The position numbers and the translations under genes are program-made. A model generated the notes under the pieces. The model was given only the letters and a program-made list of their open reading frames with translations. It did no database searches and was not told the DNA's origin. A stretch of DNA of 64,000 nucleotides from Paracoccus sp. MBLB3053 (GTDB lineage: Bacteria > Pseudomonadota > Alphaproteobacteria > Rhodobacterales > Rhodobacteraceae), in assembly GCF_031822435.1 (NCBI RefSeq), contig NZ_JAVQLW010000002.1, positions 310,001-374,000 on the forward strand. The letters run 5' to 3'. This document shows, in pieces, positions 16,502 through 24,666 of this stretch (its first letter is position 1; each line of letters begins with the position of its first letter).

Positions 16502-17778
16502 GCATGGAACTTGCGCTGCTTCTTGGCGCCTTCGTTTTCCTTGTCCTGATCGACGCTCCGATTGCCGTGGCACTTGGGCTCGCATCGGTTCTTTATCTGG
16601 CGGTGGCCGATCTGGCCCCCATGATGGTTGTCGCACAACGCATGATCGCGGGGATCGACAGTTTCACCCTGCTTGCCATTCCTTTGTTCCTTATGGCGGG
16701 AATGCTGATGGTGCAGGGCGGGCTTGCGCCGCGGATCGTCAACCTCTGCTCGGCGCTGGTCGGGCGCAGCACGGGCGGCCTTGCCATCGTGATGATCGCG
16801 GCCTGCATGCTGTTCGGATCGCTATCTGGCTCGGGTGTGGCCGATGTCGTGGCCATCGGCACGATGATGTTGCCCGCCATGAAGGAACGCGGCTATCACC
16901 CGGGCTTTTCTTCGGCAGCGCTTGGCTGCGCCGGCTCGCTTGGGACGGTCATTCCGCCTTCGATCGTTCTGATCGTCTATGGCACCGCAACCAACACCTC
17001 GATCGGCCAACTTTTCATCGGCGCGATCATACCCGGCCTGATGCTCGGGCTCTCGCTGATGGCGGTCGCATGGTGGATCTCGCGCAAGCATGGCTGGCGT
17101 GGTGGCGAGCCTATGACCCGAGCCGCGATCGGGCGTGCGTTTCTTGCCGCCATTCCGGCCCTCATCGCTCCGCTGATCATCGTCGGGGGCATTCGTGCGG
17201 GCATCTTCACACCGACCGAGGCCGCCGGAACGGGTGTGGTCTATGCCCTGATCGTGGGCGGGCTTTTCTATCGCAGCCTCACCTGGGATGGCATCAAGAA
17301 CATCCTGCGGGATACGACCGAGATGACGGGCTCCATCCTGTTGGTGATTGCTTCGGCCTCGGTCTTCGGTTGGATCCTGGCCGCTGAACAGGTGCCCCAG
17401 CTGGCTGTGAATGGCATCCTTGCGCTGACCGACAGCGCCCTGATTGCCTTGCTGCTCATCATGCTGGTGGTTCTGTTGCTGGGTACCTTCATGGAGTCGC
17501 TGGCGATCATCCTGATCCTTGCGCCCGTGTTCCTGCCCGTCCTGAGCGCTTACCAGATCGACCCGGTTTATTTCGGCATCCTGCTCTGCATCAACCTGGC
17601 CATCGGGGCGAACACTCCTCCGCTGGGCATCGATCTGATGGCAGCCTGCCGGACTGCCGGTATCCCGATATCAGCTGCCTTCCGCCATCTTCTGCCGTTC
17701 CTCGGCGCAATGGTCGCGGTCCTGCTGCTGCTGGTTATTTTCCCGCAGATCATCACGTCCGTAACCGGCACGCGCTGA
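16498..17778 (+). CDS. dctM: TRAP transporter large permease (DctM family)
   Basis: 426 residues, 11-12 hydrophobic segments. It has the family stretches FGSLSGSGVADVVAIGTMMLP near 105, IPPSIVLIVYGTATNTSIGQLF near 150 and LAIGANTPPLGIDLMAACR near 365. It transports the acid delivered by DctP. The chosen start is the ATG overlapping dctQ; the longer upstream frame is the dctQ shadow. A 38-base gap separates it from the amidohydrolase gene, and GAGGTGATG just before that gene suggests the same transcript. Confidence 0.93.
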   Translation: MSMELALLLGAFVFLVLIDAPIAVALGLASVLYLAVADLAPMMVVAQRMIAGIDSFTLLAIPLFLMAGMLMVQGGLAPRIVNLCSALVGRSTGGLAIVMIAACMLFGSLSGSGVADVVAIGTMMLPAMKERGYHPGFSSAALGCAGSLGTVIPPSIVLIVYGTATNTSIGQLFIGAIIPGLMLGLSLMAVAWWISRKHGWRGGEPMTRAAIGRAFLAAIPALIAPLIIVGGIRAGIFTPTEAAGTGVVYALIVGGLFYRSLTWDGIKNILRDTTEMTGSILLVIASASVFGWILAAEQVPQLAVNGILALTDSALIALLLIMLVVLLLGTFMESLAIILILAPVFLPVLSAYQIDPVYFGILLCINLAIGANTPPLGIDLMAACRTAGIPISAAFRHLLPFLGAMVAVLLLLVIFPQIITSVTGTR

Positions 17779-17816
17779 CCTGTCCGAACAGAAATAGAAA
17801 TGAATGAGGTGATGAG

Positions 17817-19061
17817 ATGAGTTTCTCAGCAGAGACTCGTGCCGACCTGTCGCGCTTCTGGTCCACCATCGAAAGCTCTGCCCAGATCGGGCAGGGGCGT
17901 CCCGGCGGCCTGTCGCGCCTGACTCTGGGCGATGCAGATCGCGAGATGCGCGATCTGTTCGCAGGCTGGTGTCGCGCAGCGGGGCTTGCGGTCGAAATCG
18001 ACGACATGGGCAACATCTTCGGTCGCAGGGACGGTCTGGACAACAGCCTTCCGCCCATCCTGATCGGCAGTCACCTCGACACGCAGATCAACGGTGGACG
18101 CTTTGACGGCATCGCCGGGGTCCTGGCGGGGCTGGAGGTCGTGCGCAGCCTGAACGACGCGGGGCACATCACGCGCCGCCCGATCGTGATCGTGGACTGG
18201 ACGAACGAGGAGGGCGCGCGCTTCTCGCCCCCGATGGTCGCTTCGGGTGTGTTCGTTGGTCGTTACGATGTCGAATGGGCGCATGACCTGATTGCCGATG
18301 ACGGCGCACGCTTCGGCAATGAGCTTGACCGGATCGGCTACAAGGGCGAACTGCCCTGCAAGGCCGGTGAGATCGACGCCTATTTCGAACTGCATATCGA
18401 ACAGGGCCCGATCCTTGATGCCGAAAAGCGGCAGGTCGGCGTGGTGACCGGCGGCTACCCCAGCCACGGCATGCGGGTGATGTTCCGGGGCGAGACCGCC
18501 CATACCGGGCCGACGCCCATGGATCTGCGTCAAAACGCGCTGGTTGCGGGCGCCCGCTGGCTTACGGCCGTTGACGATATCGGCTGGGAGTTTGCGGTGC
18601 TAGATGGCAAGGCGACGGGTTCGCGGCTGGCGGCTTGGCCGAACAAGCCGGGCATCCTTTCTGAATCCGCGCAATGCGTGGCCGATGTCCGCCATCCCGA
18701 CCCCATCACCGCGCGTGTGATGGCCGAAAAGATGCGCCGCGCCGCGCATGCTGCTGCCGCGATGGCGGGCTGCTCGGTCGAGGTCGAGGATGAATGGACC
18801 TGGGGCGGGGACATCTTTGATGCGGAACTTGTCGGCCTCATCCGGAATGAGGCGGTCTCTCAGGGCTGGAACTGGCGAGATATCCAGTCGCAGGCCGGGC
18901 ATGACGCCTATCACATGGCGATGCACTGCCCTTCGGCGATGATCTTCACGCCATGCAAGGGCGGTATCACCCATAACAATGCCGAGAACTGCGACCCGGG
19001 AGACTTTGTCGCCGGGCTCAACATGCTTCTGCATGCGGTCGTCAAACGCGCTGATCGCTGA
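17817..19061 (+). CDS. M20-family Zn amidohydrolase (N-carbamoyl-L-amino-acid hydrolase/allantoate amidohydrolase type)
   Basis: 414 residues, standard for the HyuC/AllC/AmaB group. Metal and catalytic motifs are in order: IGSHLDTQINGGRFDGIAG near 83, WTNEEGARFSP near 128, ELHIEQGP near 195, the dimerisation-domain GETAHTGPTPMD near 228, and THNNAENCD near 385. These enzymes release CO2 and ammonia from N-carbamoyl amino acids or ureides, or cleave N-acyl groups. Placed last in the TRAP operon, it probably hydrolyses the imported acid. The substrate is unknown. Confidence 0.88.
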   Translation: MSFSAETRADLSRFWSTIESSAQIGQGRPGGLSRLTLGDADREMRDLFAGWCRAAGLAVEIDDMGNIFGRRDGLDNSLPPILIGSHLDTQINGGRFDGIAGVLAGLEVVRSLNDAGHITRRPIVIVDWTNEEGARFSPPMVASGVFVGRYDVEWAHDLIADDGARFGNELDRIGYKGELPCKAGEIDAYFELHIEQGPILDAEKRQVGVVTGGYPSHGMRVMFRGETAHTGPTPMDLRQNALVAGARWLTAVDDIGWEFAVLDGKATGSRLAAWPNKPGILSESAQCVADVRHPDPITARVMAEKMRRAAHAAAAMAGCSVEVEDEWTWGGDIFDAELVGLIRNEAVSQGWNWRDIQSQAGHDAYHMAMHCPSAMIFTPCKGGITHNNAENCDPGDFVAGLNMLLHAVVKRADR

Positions 19062-19078
19062 ACATTGGGCGGAATGGT

Positions 19079-19100
19079 GGCGAAGCCTTCGGGCTTCGCC
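19079..19100. terminator. Stem-loop between converging amidohydrolase and LysR genes
   Basis: GGCGAAGCC and GGCTTCGCC form a perfect 9-bp stem with a TTCG loop, in the 52-base space between two convergent stops. TTCG loops are unusually stable. There is no long T-run, so bidirectional termination is likely but not certain. Confidence 0.55.
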
Positions 19101-19113
19101 GCACCCTGCAAGG

Positions 19114-20049
19114 TCAGACCATGTCGGGATAGAGCTTGAGAAGTTCGTCGAGCAGATCGACAAATTTCTGTTCCGGAACGGTCAATTGATCCAGCGCGTG
19201 ATAGACAAGGAAAACATCTGCGCCCAGCGGCTGATCGATCAGCCGCAGCGGCCAGAGCCGTCCTTCATCGACCGCCTCGACAGCGGTGATGACCGGCAGG
19301 ATCCCGATGCCGAGGCCTGCGATGATCATGCGCTTGATTTCGGCAAGGTCATGACTTGAACCGCTGATCCGGCGGCCCAGGCTCAGCCCGTCACGCAGCA
19401 TGACCATCGGTTCAAGCCCAAGTCCCTCGGTCGCACAGCTGAAGGTGACGAAGGGCTCTTGCGCAAGTTCGCGCAGCTCGACTTCATCGCGACCGAACAG
19501 CCGGTGCTCGGCTCCGCAGAAAACTCCGAACTCCTCTCGGAAAAGGTGACGGCATTCAAGATTGATCATCGGCTTGGTCAGCAGGCAGATCCCGATCCCG
19601 GTCTTTTCCTGCGTGATCTGGCGAACCGTTTCCAGCGAGTTCTGCACCGAAATGCGCCAACTGATAGACGGATAGCGCTGATGGAACAATCGGAGCGCCT
19701 CGTCGATCATCGGCGATTGCAACCCACTGATGATGTTAAGCCGCAACTCGCCGAACTCCTCGTCGTTCCGGTCCTCGGCCAGAACGCCGATCCGGTCGAC
19801 ACCACGAAAGATCTCGGCACATTCCTGATAAATCTTTTCGCCGCGCAGCGTCAGCGCGAAATGGCGGCTGCCTCGAAACAAGAGCTGGCAACCAAGCTGC
19901 TCTTCGAGCTTCTGCAATGCCAGGCTGACTGAGGGTTGGCTCATGTTGAGCCGCCGAGCCGCGCGGGTGATGCCCCCTTCTTCGGCAATCACGAAGAAGC
20001 TGCGAAGCAGGTTCCAGTTCAGATCACCAATGGCCGGCTTTGTGGGCAT
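19114..20049 (-). CDS. LysR-type transcriptional regulator (catabolic regulon controller)
   Basis: 311 residues from the ATG at 20049 (MPTKPAIGDLNWNLLRSFF). An N-terminal helix-turn-helix covers about residues 10-70 (GGITRAARRLNMSQPSVSLALQKLEEQLG) and a periplasmic-binding-protein-like sensor domain follows. A longer frame to 20112 exists but would overlap the palindrome at 20105-20119, which reads better as its own promoter site. It lies between the TRAP/M20 operon and the RraA-like gene and probably regulates both and the ABC operon. The inducer is unknown. Confidence 0.9.
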   Translation of the reverse strand: MPTKPAIGDLNWNLLRSFFVIAEEGGITRAARRLNMSQPSVSLALQKLEEQLGCQLLFRGSRHFALTLRGEKIYQECAEIFRGVDRIGVLAEDRNDEEFGELRLNIISGLQSPMIDEALRLFHQRYPSISWRISVQNSLETVRQITQEKTGIGICLLTKPMINLECRHLFREEFGVFCGAEHRLFGRDEVELRELAQEPFVTFSCATEGLGLEPMVMLRDGLSLGRRISGSSHDLAEIKRMIIAGLGIGILPVITAVEAVDEGRLWPLRLIDQPLGADVFLVYHALDQLTVPEQKFVDLLDELLKLYPDMV

Positions 20050-20104
20050 GAAAATTCCGTTCGCAGTCTGAGGCAGCTCAGGACAAAAAACACCGCTTTG
20101 ATCC

Positions 20105-20119
20105 ATAGGCAATGCCTAT
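20105..20119. promoter_or_regulatory. Palindromic operator candidate ATAGGC-AAT-GCCTAT (copy 2)
   Basis: A perfect 6-bp inverted repeat with 3-base spacer, 56-70 bases upstream of the LysR ATG. The arms are identical to copy 1 at 13346-13360. The position fits the autoregulatory site usual for LysR proteins. Confidence 0.65.
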
Positions 20120-20172
20120 TCGCCCGCTCCCCCGTGTTTGCGCTCGTCTGCTTTCCCAAGCCAAGGTGCAGT

Positions 20173-20775
20173 TCAACCGCGCAAGGAAAGCGTGATCTCC
20201 CTGAGGGTTTCACCCTGCTTCAGGCGTTGCAGGATGTCGCGGTCCTGCACCTGAATGCGGAGGGCCTTTTCGACCAGCTTGTCGACTTCCGCAGGGTCGA
20301 GAACGACAACACCGCTTTCATCGGCCAGAATGATGTCGCCCTTGGCCACGGTTGCGCCGCCACAACTGATCAGCCCGCCGACCTCGCCTGACAGCCGCTT
20401 GTTCCGGGTGGTCATCGGAGAACGGCCGCGGCACCAGATCGGCAATCCAAGTTCGATCAGGGCCGATTGGTCGGCCACGAAGCCGTCGATGACGACACCG
20501 GCAATGCCTCGCTCTTGCGCGGCCTGACCGGCGATTTCCCCGAAACATGAGTGGCGCAGATCGCCGCATCGGTCGATCACCAGAACCTCGCCCGGCCGGG
20601 CAATCGAAAGGGCCTCGATCAACGCCGCATCGTCGATCCCCGGCATTCTGACGGTAAGGGCAGGGCCATGAACCCTCTGGCCCCGAACGAATGCCTGGAT
20701 CGTGGGCGCCATGAACCCTGACCCAAGGAAGCGACCAAGCGTGGCCGTCGCGATCTGGTTAAGGTCAGCGGTCAT
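20173..20775 (-). CDS. RraA/HMG-aldolase-family protein lacking the usual arginine
   Basis: 200 residues from MTADLNQIA; a further in-frame ATG at 20817 would add 14 residues. The fold is that of RraA and 4-hydroxy-4-methyl-2-oxoglutarate aldolase (IARPGEVLVIDRCGDLRHSCFGEIAGQAA, then GIAGVVIDG). Aldolase members carry V-R-D after the DG; here the sequence reads DGFVADQSAL, with Ala in place of Arg, so ordinary lyase activity is doubtful. It lies upstream of the LysR gene on the same strand, with an ATAGGC palindrome variant about 160 bases before its start. Its role in the regulon is unknown. Confidence 0.8.
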   Translation of the reverse strand: MTADLNQIATATLGRFLGSGFMAPTIQAFVRGQRVHGPALTVRMPGIDDAALIEALSIARPGEVLVIDRCGDLRHSCFGEIAGQAAQERGIAGVVIDGFVADQSALIELGLPIWCRGRSPMTTRNKRLSGEVGGLISCGGATVAKGDIILADESGVVVLDPAEVDKLVEKALRIQVQDRDILQRLKQGETLREITLSLRG

Positions 20776-20926
20776 TTGGCCCTTGTCCTTCGTTGATCCG
20801 GTGGGCAGCCCATCCATGGGCGCAAGGCTGCGGTATTCTGTCGGTCATCGAAATTTCTTGCGCCGTTTGCTTATGCAATCTTAGCAACCGGAATGTGGCC
20901 GCCCCACTGAAAGCGGCCCGCTTGCC

Positions 20927-22189
20927 TTATTCGAACGATAGGCTGGGACTATGTATCGCGTTCCGGTCTATCGCGCTTCCTTCCAGCCGCGAACGAGCTG
21001 TTGTCGCTCTGCACATGCCTGATACCGGCAGCGGTGCTGAAGAACGCGATGAACATACGGCTGCGACGCGCGAGGCAATGACCGTCGACTGTTCGGCACG
21101 AATGCAGGAATGGAGCGTCCCGTGGAGTGCCTTTAGCCCGGAGATGTTCCAATCAAAGCTCGCGATCTGCTGCGTCGTCTCAAAGACGGGAACGGCCGCG
21201 GCATGGCGGGTATCATGGTACGATCCGAGCCCTTCCTGGCCGAGACAGGTTCTGGCCAAGGCCTCCGCATCCAGAAGCGCGTCGGTGATCCCATGGGCGG
21301 TGATCGGATCCTTGTAGCAGGCCGCATCTCCGACAAGAGCCCAGCCTTTTCCTGCTCGCCTGCGCATCAGACCCGGAGCCCCGTTGAACCGTCGAAGCCG
21401 CTCGGCCGGTCCGGCAAGAAGCTGTTCGGCCCAAACCGGACGGAAACCGCCAAAGGTTGCGGTCAGGCCATCAAGAGGTTCCGCGCCGAACTTCTCGCGA
21501 TAGTCGGACGGCCGGCAGGACGCATAGACGCAATACAACCCGTCATTGGTGGGGATAACCCCCGCCGCCACTCCCTTGCCGAAGCACCAATGATGTCCAT
21601 CCGTGGGAAGATTCTGGAAATATCCGTAGATCGTCGCCGAGCGCGAAGCCGAACGTGCCAGGACTTCTGCGCCAAGCATCTCTGCCAGCCCGGAATCGCG
21701 ACCGTCGGCACCAATCACAAGGCCAGCCGTAACAGCCCGTTCCCTGCCAGTAGCATCGCCGAGGACCAGCCCGGCAATTCGGTCGTTCCGCCAGACGCAG
21801 GCCTCTGCCGTCGTGCCGGTTGCCAGATCGGCCCCCGCCGCGACGGCCGCATCAAGAAGCGTCCAATTCAGCGACCGACGGCGTGGGGCGATCAGTCCTT
21901 CTACCATCGCAGTGGGTCTGACCGGGATCGGGATTGTCTCGGATGCGTATTGGAAGCGGATCTGGCTGATCAAAGGCGCACCCTGGTCCAGCAACGTGTC
22001 CATGAGACCCCAGCGCGCCAGAAGTTCGACCGCAGGTCGGGTAAGCGCGTGGGTCGAAAGTTGCTCGCCCATCAAGGCCTGCCGTTCGGCGATCAGGACA
22101 CGCGCGCCGGCCCTGGCCAGCAGCAAGGCAGACGCTGCGCCCGCCACCCCGCCGCCGATGACTACGGCGTCATAGACACTACGCGCCAT
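20927..22189 (-). CDS. FAD-dependent monooxygenase/oxidoreductase
   Basis: 420 residues from the ATG at 22189 (MARSVYDAVVIGG). A GxGxxG dinucleotide fold, VVIGGGVAGAASALLLARAGARV, begins near residue 8. GADGRDSG lies near 160 and the second FAD motif GWALVGDAACYKDPITAHGITDALLDAE near 300. It belongs to the PHBH/geranylgeranyl-reductase-like flavoprotein group; the substrate is not recognisable. The last 55 or so residues (after SCIRAEQ) look atypical, being Ser/Arg-rich, which may reflect a frameshift or degenerate tail. Its start overlaps the DUF1127 gene by 11 bases. Confidence 0.8.
   Translation of the reverse strand: MARSVYDAVVIGGGVAGAASALLLARAGARVLIAERQALMGEQLSTHALTRPAVELLARWGLMDTLLDQGAPLISQIRFQYASETIPIPVRPTAMVEGLIAPRRRSLNWTLLDAAVAAGADLATGTTAEACVWRNDRIAGLVLGDATGRERAVTAGLVIGADGRDSGLAEMLGAEVLARSASRSATIYGYFQNLPTDGHHWCFGKGVAAGVIPTNDGLYCVYASCRPSDYREKFGAEPLDGLTATFGGFRPVWAEQLLAGPAERLRRFNGAPGLMRRRAGKGWALVGDAACYKDPITAHGITDALLDAEALARTCLGQEGLGSYHDTRHAAAVPVFETTQQIASFDWNISGLKALHGTLHSCIRAEQSTVIASRVAAVCSSRSSAPLPVSGMCRATTARSRLEGSAIDRNAIHSPSLSFE
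20938..20952. promoter_or_regulatory. Palindrome variant ATAGGC-TGG-GACTAT (copy 3)
   Basis: Differs by one base from copy 1 (13346-13360). It is 163 bases upstream of the preferred RraA-like start and inside the last codons of the FAD monooxygenase gene. It probably marks the promoter of the RraA-like gene as part of the same LysR regulon. Confidence 0.5.
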
Positions 22190-22400
22190 CACGCTTTCCC
22201 CTGATCGATGCATCCAGCGTGAGGCCGAGCCGACCGCGATCAAGCCCGATATCCTTTAGCAGACGCTTATCCATCTGCGACAACAGGATCACGTCCTGAC
22301 GCCTCCGCATGGAACTGCGGACCCCTTCCAGCAGGAAAAAACGCGGCATTTCTTGCCGGGGGAAGGAGGATTCTGGACGCATTTCTAGTGTCGCAGACAT
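22179..22400 (-). CDS. DUF1127 small protein
   Basis: 73 residues. The C-terminal half has the DUF1127 signature (LLSQMDKRLLKDIGLDRG), common in alphaproteobacterial small proteins, some linked to phosphate or carbon metabolism and to RNA turnover. It overlaps the FAD monooxygenase start by 11 bases, so the two are one transcript. The biochemical role is unknown. Confidence 0.8.
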   Translation of the reverse strand: MSATLEMRPESSFPRQEMPRFFLLEGVRSSMRRRQDVILLSQMDKRLLKDIGLDRGRLGLTLDASIRGKRDGA

Positions 22401-22738
22401 CGTCGTATATCCTTATGGCACGGCGGGTCATTTCCGTCAGACGCAGAATAGCGCCTTGCACGTGCGAAGACTTTCGGATGGGCTGCGGGGCGGCTGAGGA
22501 ATATATGAAGAAAGCCTGAAGATTTCCGCCCTACACCTGCGAAACAGGGTTCGGCACGAGCGGGCCGCGCGTCGCCTGTCCATGCGATTCGGAAGCGAAA
22601 GAGCATCATCTTCCTGTCCGAGGACGAGCGCGACAGGGGCCACCACCGTTCGCTCGTCGCCTTGTCGCCTTGCAGGGTAACTGACTGGCGTGCGCGGATC
22701 GTGTCGGATGTGCCCTATGCCAAGGGACGGCTTCCGAA
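22401..22738. other. Gene-free stretch between photolyase and DUF1127 genes
   Basis: 338 bases with no reading frame that shows a recognisable domain or ribosome binding site. It must hold the DUF1127/monooxygenase promoter (near 22401-22500, minus strand) and the photolyase 3' end. No strong inverted repeat was seen. Confidence 0.5.
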
Positions 22739-24178
22739 TCAACGCCTTGGCGCGCCCTCCTTGAACTCTTCGAATGCAGCAAGAGCTTGTTTTCTGGCCT
22801 CGTCCAGTCCGCCGCGCTCGCGCCAATCTCGCGAAACCTGCCAGGATGACGGCAGGCTGTCGAAATAGGCCATTGCCTCGTCGGTCGGCTTTCCCATCCA
22901 CCCCGCCAACCAGCGACGGCGATAGCTGCCCTGGGGGTCGTATTGCGTGGCCTGTTTCTCAGGGTTGAATATCCGGAAGAACGGCGAGGCATCTGGCCCG
23001 CAGCCCGCGACCCATTGCCAGTTCATCGCATTCGAGGCCGGGTCCCAATCGGTGAGGCTTTCGGCGAAATGGCTCATGCCAAGTCGCCAATCGGTCAAAA
23101 GATGCTTTGTCAGATAACTTGCGACCACCATCCGCACACGATTGTGCATACGCCCCGTCACGCGCATTTCGCGCATGCCCGCATCGACGAGGGCGATCCC
23201 GGTTTCAGCACGCGTCCACCGCTCGAGGCTGGTATTGGATCTGCGCCAGGGAAACGCGCTCCACTCGGACCGCCAGGGCGATCTGTCCATTTGCGGAAAG
23301 TCGATGAAGAGATGCCAAGCGAACTCACGCCAGATCAACTCGGACAGAAACTTGCCGATGCCGTCTGCCTTCGAGGCTTCACGCTCCATCCGGTCGCGCG
23401 CCATGGCCCAGACGGTTCGCGGGCTGATCTCGCCCAGTGCGAGATGTTCGGACAGGCCCGAGGTTGCATCCAGATCAGGCCGGTCCCGATCTGCATCATA
23501 GGAGGTGGCATGATCCAGAAACTCATCCAACCGCGCAAAGGCGGCGGCCTCTCCCGCTGGCAGGGCAAACCTCTCGAGCACTTCGGCACCGCCATGCATG
23601 TCCGGGGCAAGCTGCAATTCAGCAAGGGCCAGGCCCGAGGGCGGCTTACTGAATGCGACAATCGCTTCGGGCGCAGCGGCCGCAGGGCGGTCGACGCCGA
23701 CAGCGCGAAGGGCGCGCGCAAAGGGCGTGTAGACGCGGTAGACACCGCCTTGCGCTGTGCGAACGTTCCCGGGATGGGTCAGCAGGAAGCCCGGATGCAG
23801 GATCAACCGGGCGCCGAGCGGTGTCAGCGCGTTTCGGACCCGGTCCTGTGCATCCCGCATCCCGGGCGCGGGCCAGTCGCTCTGGTGAACCGACTTGGCC
23901 CCCGTCAGGCGGACCAGATCGGGAAGCACCTGCTCGGCCTCGCCCCGCAGGACCAGAAGCCCAGAACCTCGGGTCCGGCGCCGCAGCTCTGCATCCAGCG
24001 AACACAGCCCCCGCTGAAGCCGCCAGCGGCTTGCCGCCCCCTGCCTTTCGACCTGCCCGTCTATGACGAAGACAGCAAGCAGCGGCCCGTCGTCAATGGC
24101 TGCGCGCAAGGCGGGATTGTCGGAAAGGCGCAGGTCGCGCGCGAGCCACAGAATGCCGGCCTTGCCTTTTGAAGTCAC
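22739..24178 (-). CDS. phrB: Deoxyribodipyrimidine photolyase
   Basis: 479 residues. The N-terminal antenna-binding Rossmann domain starts ILWLARDLRLSDNPAL. The C-terminal FAD domain contains ELIWREFAWHLFIDFP near 285, TGIALVDAGMREMRVTGRMHNRVRMVVASYLTKHLL near 325-360, and WDPASNAMNWQWVAGCGPDASP near 375. These are class I CPD photolyase features; the enzyme splits UV-induced pyrimidine dimers in blue light. A related cryptochrome cannot be excluded by eye. It is a stand-alone gene with no clear operon partner. Confidence 0.92.
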   Translation of the reverse strand: MTSKGKAGILWLARDLRLSDNPALRAAIDDGPLLAVFVIDGQVERQGAASRWRLQRGLCSLDAELRRRTRGSGLLVLRGEAEQVLPDLVRLTGAKSVHQSDWPAPGMRDAQDRVRNALTPLGARLILHPGFLLTHPGNVRTAQGGVYRVYTPFARALRAVGVDRPAAAAPEAIVAFSKPPSGLALAELQLAPDMHGGAEVLERFALPAGEAAAFARLDEFLDHATSYDADRDRPDLDATSGLSEHLALGEISPRTVWAMARDRMEREASKADGIGKFLSELIWREFAWHLFIDFPQMDRSPWRSEWSAFPWRRSNTSLERWTRAETGIALVDAGMREMRVTGRMHNRVRMVVASYLTKHLLTDWRLGMSHFAESLTDWDPASNAMNWQWVAGCGPDASPFFRIFNPEKQATQYDPQGSYRRRWLAGWMGKPTDEAMAYFDSLPSSWQVSRDWRERGGLDEARKQALAAFEEFKEGAPRR

Positions 24179-24261
24179 CTTTCCGTCCGTCCTTTCAAAC
24201 GTCTTTGGACCTTTGTCCGGCCATCAACGCGCAAGCCGGGCCGAGGTTCACTTCGCAAGCT

Positions 24262-24573
24262 TCAGACCGTCTTGCAAAATGCATCGTAAAGCGCGGTCAT
24301 CAACACCTCGAGATCGGGGTCGCTGATCCGGTAATGGATCGTCTGTCCTTCACGCCGGGTATCGACCATTCCCGCCTCGCGCAGCTTGGCCAGATGTTGG
24401 CTAAGTGCGGACTGGCTCAGACCCACAGCCTCCTGAAGCGCGCTCACAGATCTCTCACCCTTTGCCAGTTCGCACAGGATAAGCAACCGCTTGGCATTCG
24501 CGACAAGAGCGAGGCGAGATGCGACGTAATCGGCGCGGACCTGAAGGGCGGCGGAGGCGGTGTCGGGATTCAT
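24262..24573 (-). CDS. bigR: ArsR-family persulfide-sensing repressor (BigR/SqrR type)
   Basis: 103 residues from MNPDTAS; an in-frame ATG two codons earlier (24579) is possible. A winged helix-turn-helix covers about 45-85 (ALQEAVGLSQSALSQHLAKLREAGMVDTRREGQTIHYRIS). Cys34 and Cys100 are 66 residues apart, the same spacing as the sensing dithiol of SqrR (Cys41/Cys107) and BigR. Those proteins derepress sulfide-oxidation genes when the pair is bridged by sulfur atoms. It is divergent from YeeE/YedE and persulfide-dioxygenase-like genes, which fits. The metal-site motif of classic ArsR is absent. Confidence 0.88.
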   Translation of the reverse strand: MNPDTASAALQVRADYVASRLALVANAKRLLILCELAKGERSVSALQEAVGLSQSALSQHLAKLREAGMVDTRREGQTIHYRISDPDLEVLMTALYDAFCKTV

Positions 24574-24582
24574 TGCCATCAC

Positions 24583-24613
24583 ATTAGCATTGACTAATTT
24601 ATTAATATCTAAT
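24583..24613. promoter_or_regulatory. AT-rich operator candidate for the BigR-like repressor
   Basis: ATTAG at 24583-24587 faces CTAAT at 24594-24598, and CTAAT recurs at 24609-24613. The surrounding sequence (TTATTAATATCTAATATATC) is the most AT-rich stretch nearby and lies between the divergent starts, where an ArsR-family dyad and both promoters are expected. Confidence 0.5.
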
Positions 24614-24666
24614 ATATCAAGCTTCGGCCGACCATACAAGCTCGGCGCGTTAACAGAGGTTGCAGC

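Noticed and set aside
22437..22901. 154-codon minus-strand frame between DUF1127 and photolyase genes
   Set aside because: It overlaps the photolyase 3' end in another frame and encodes an Arg-rich sequence with no family resemblance.
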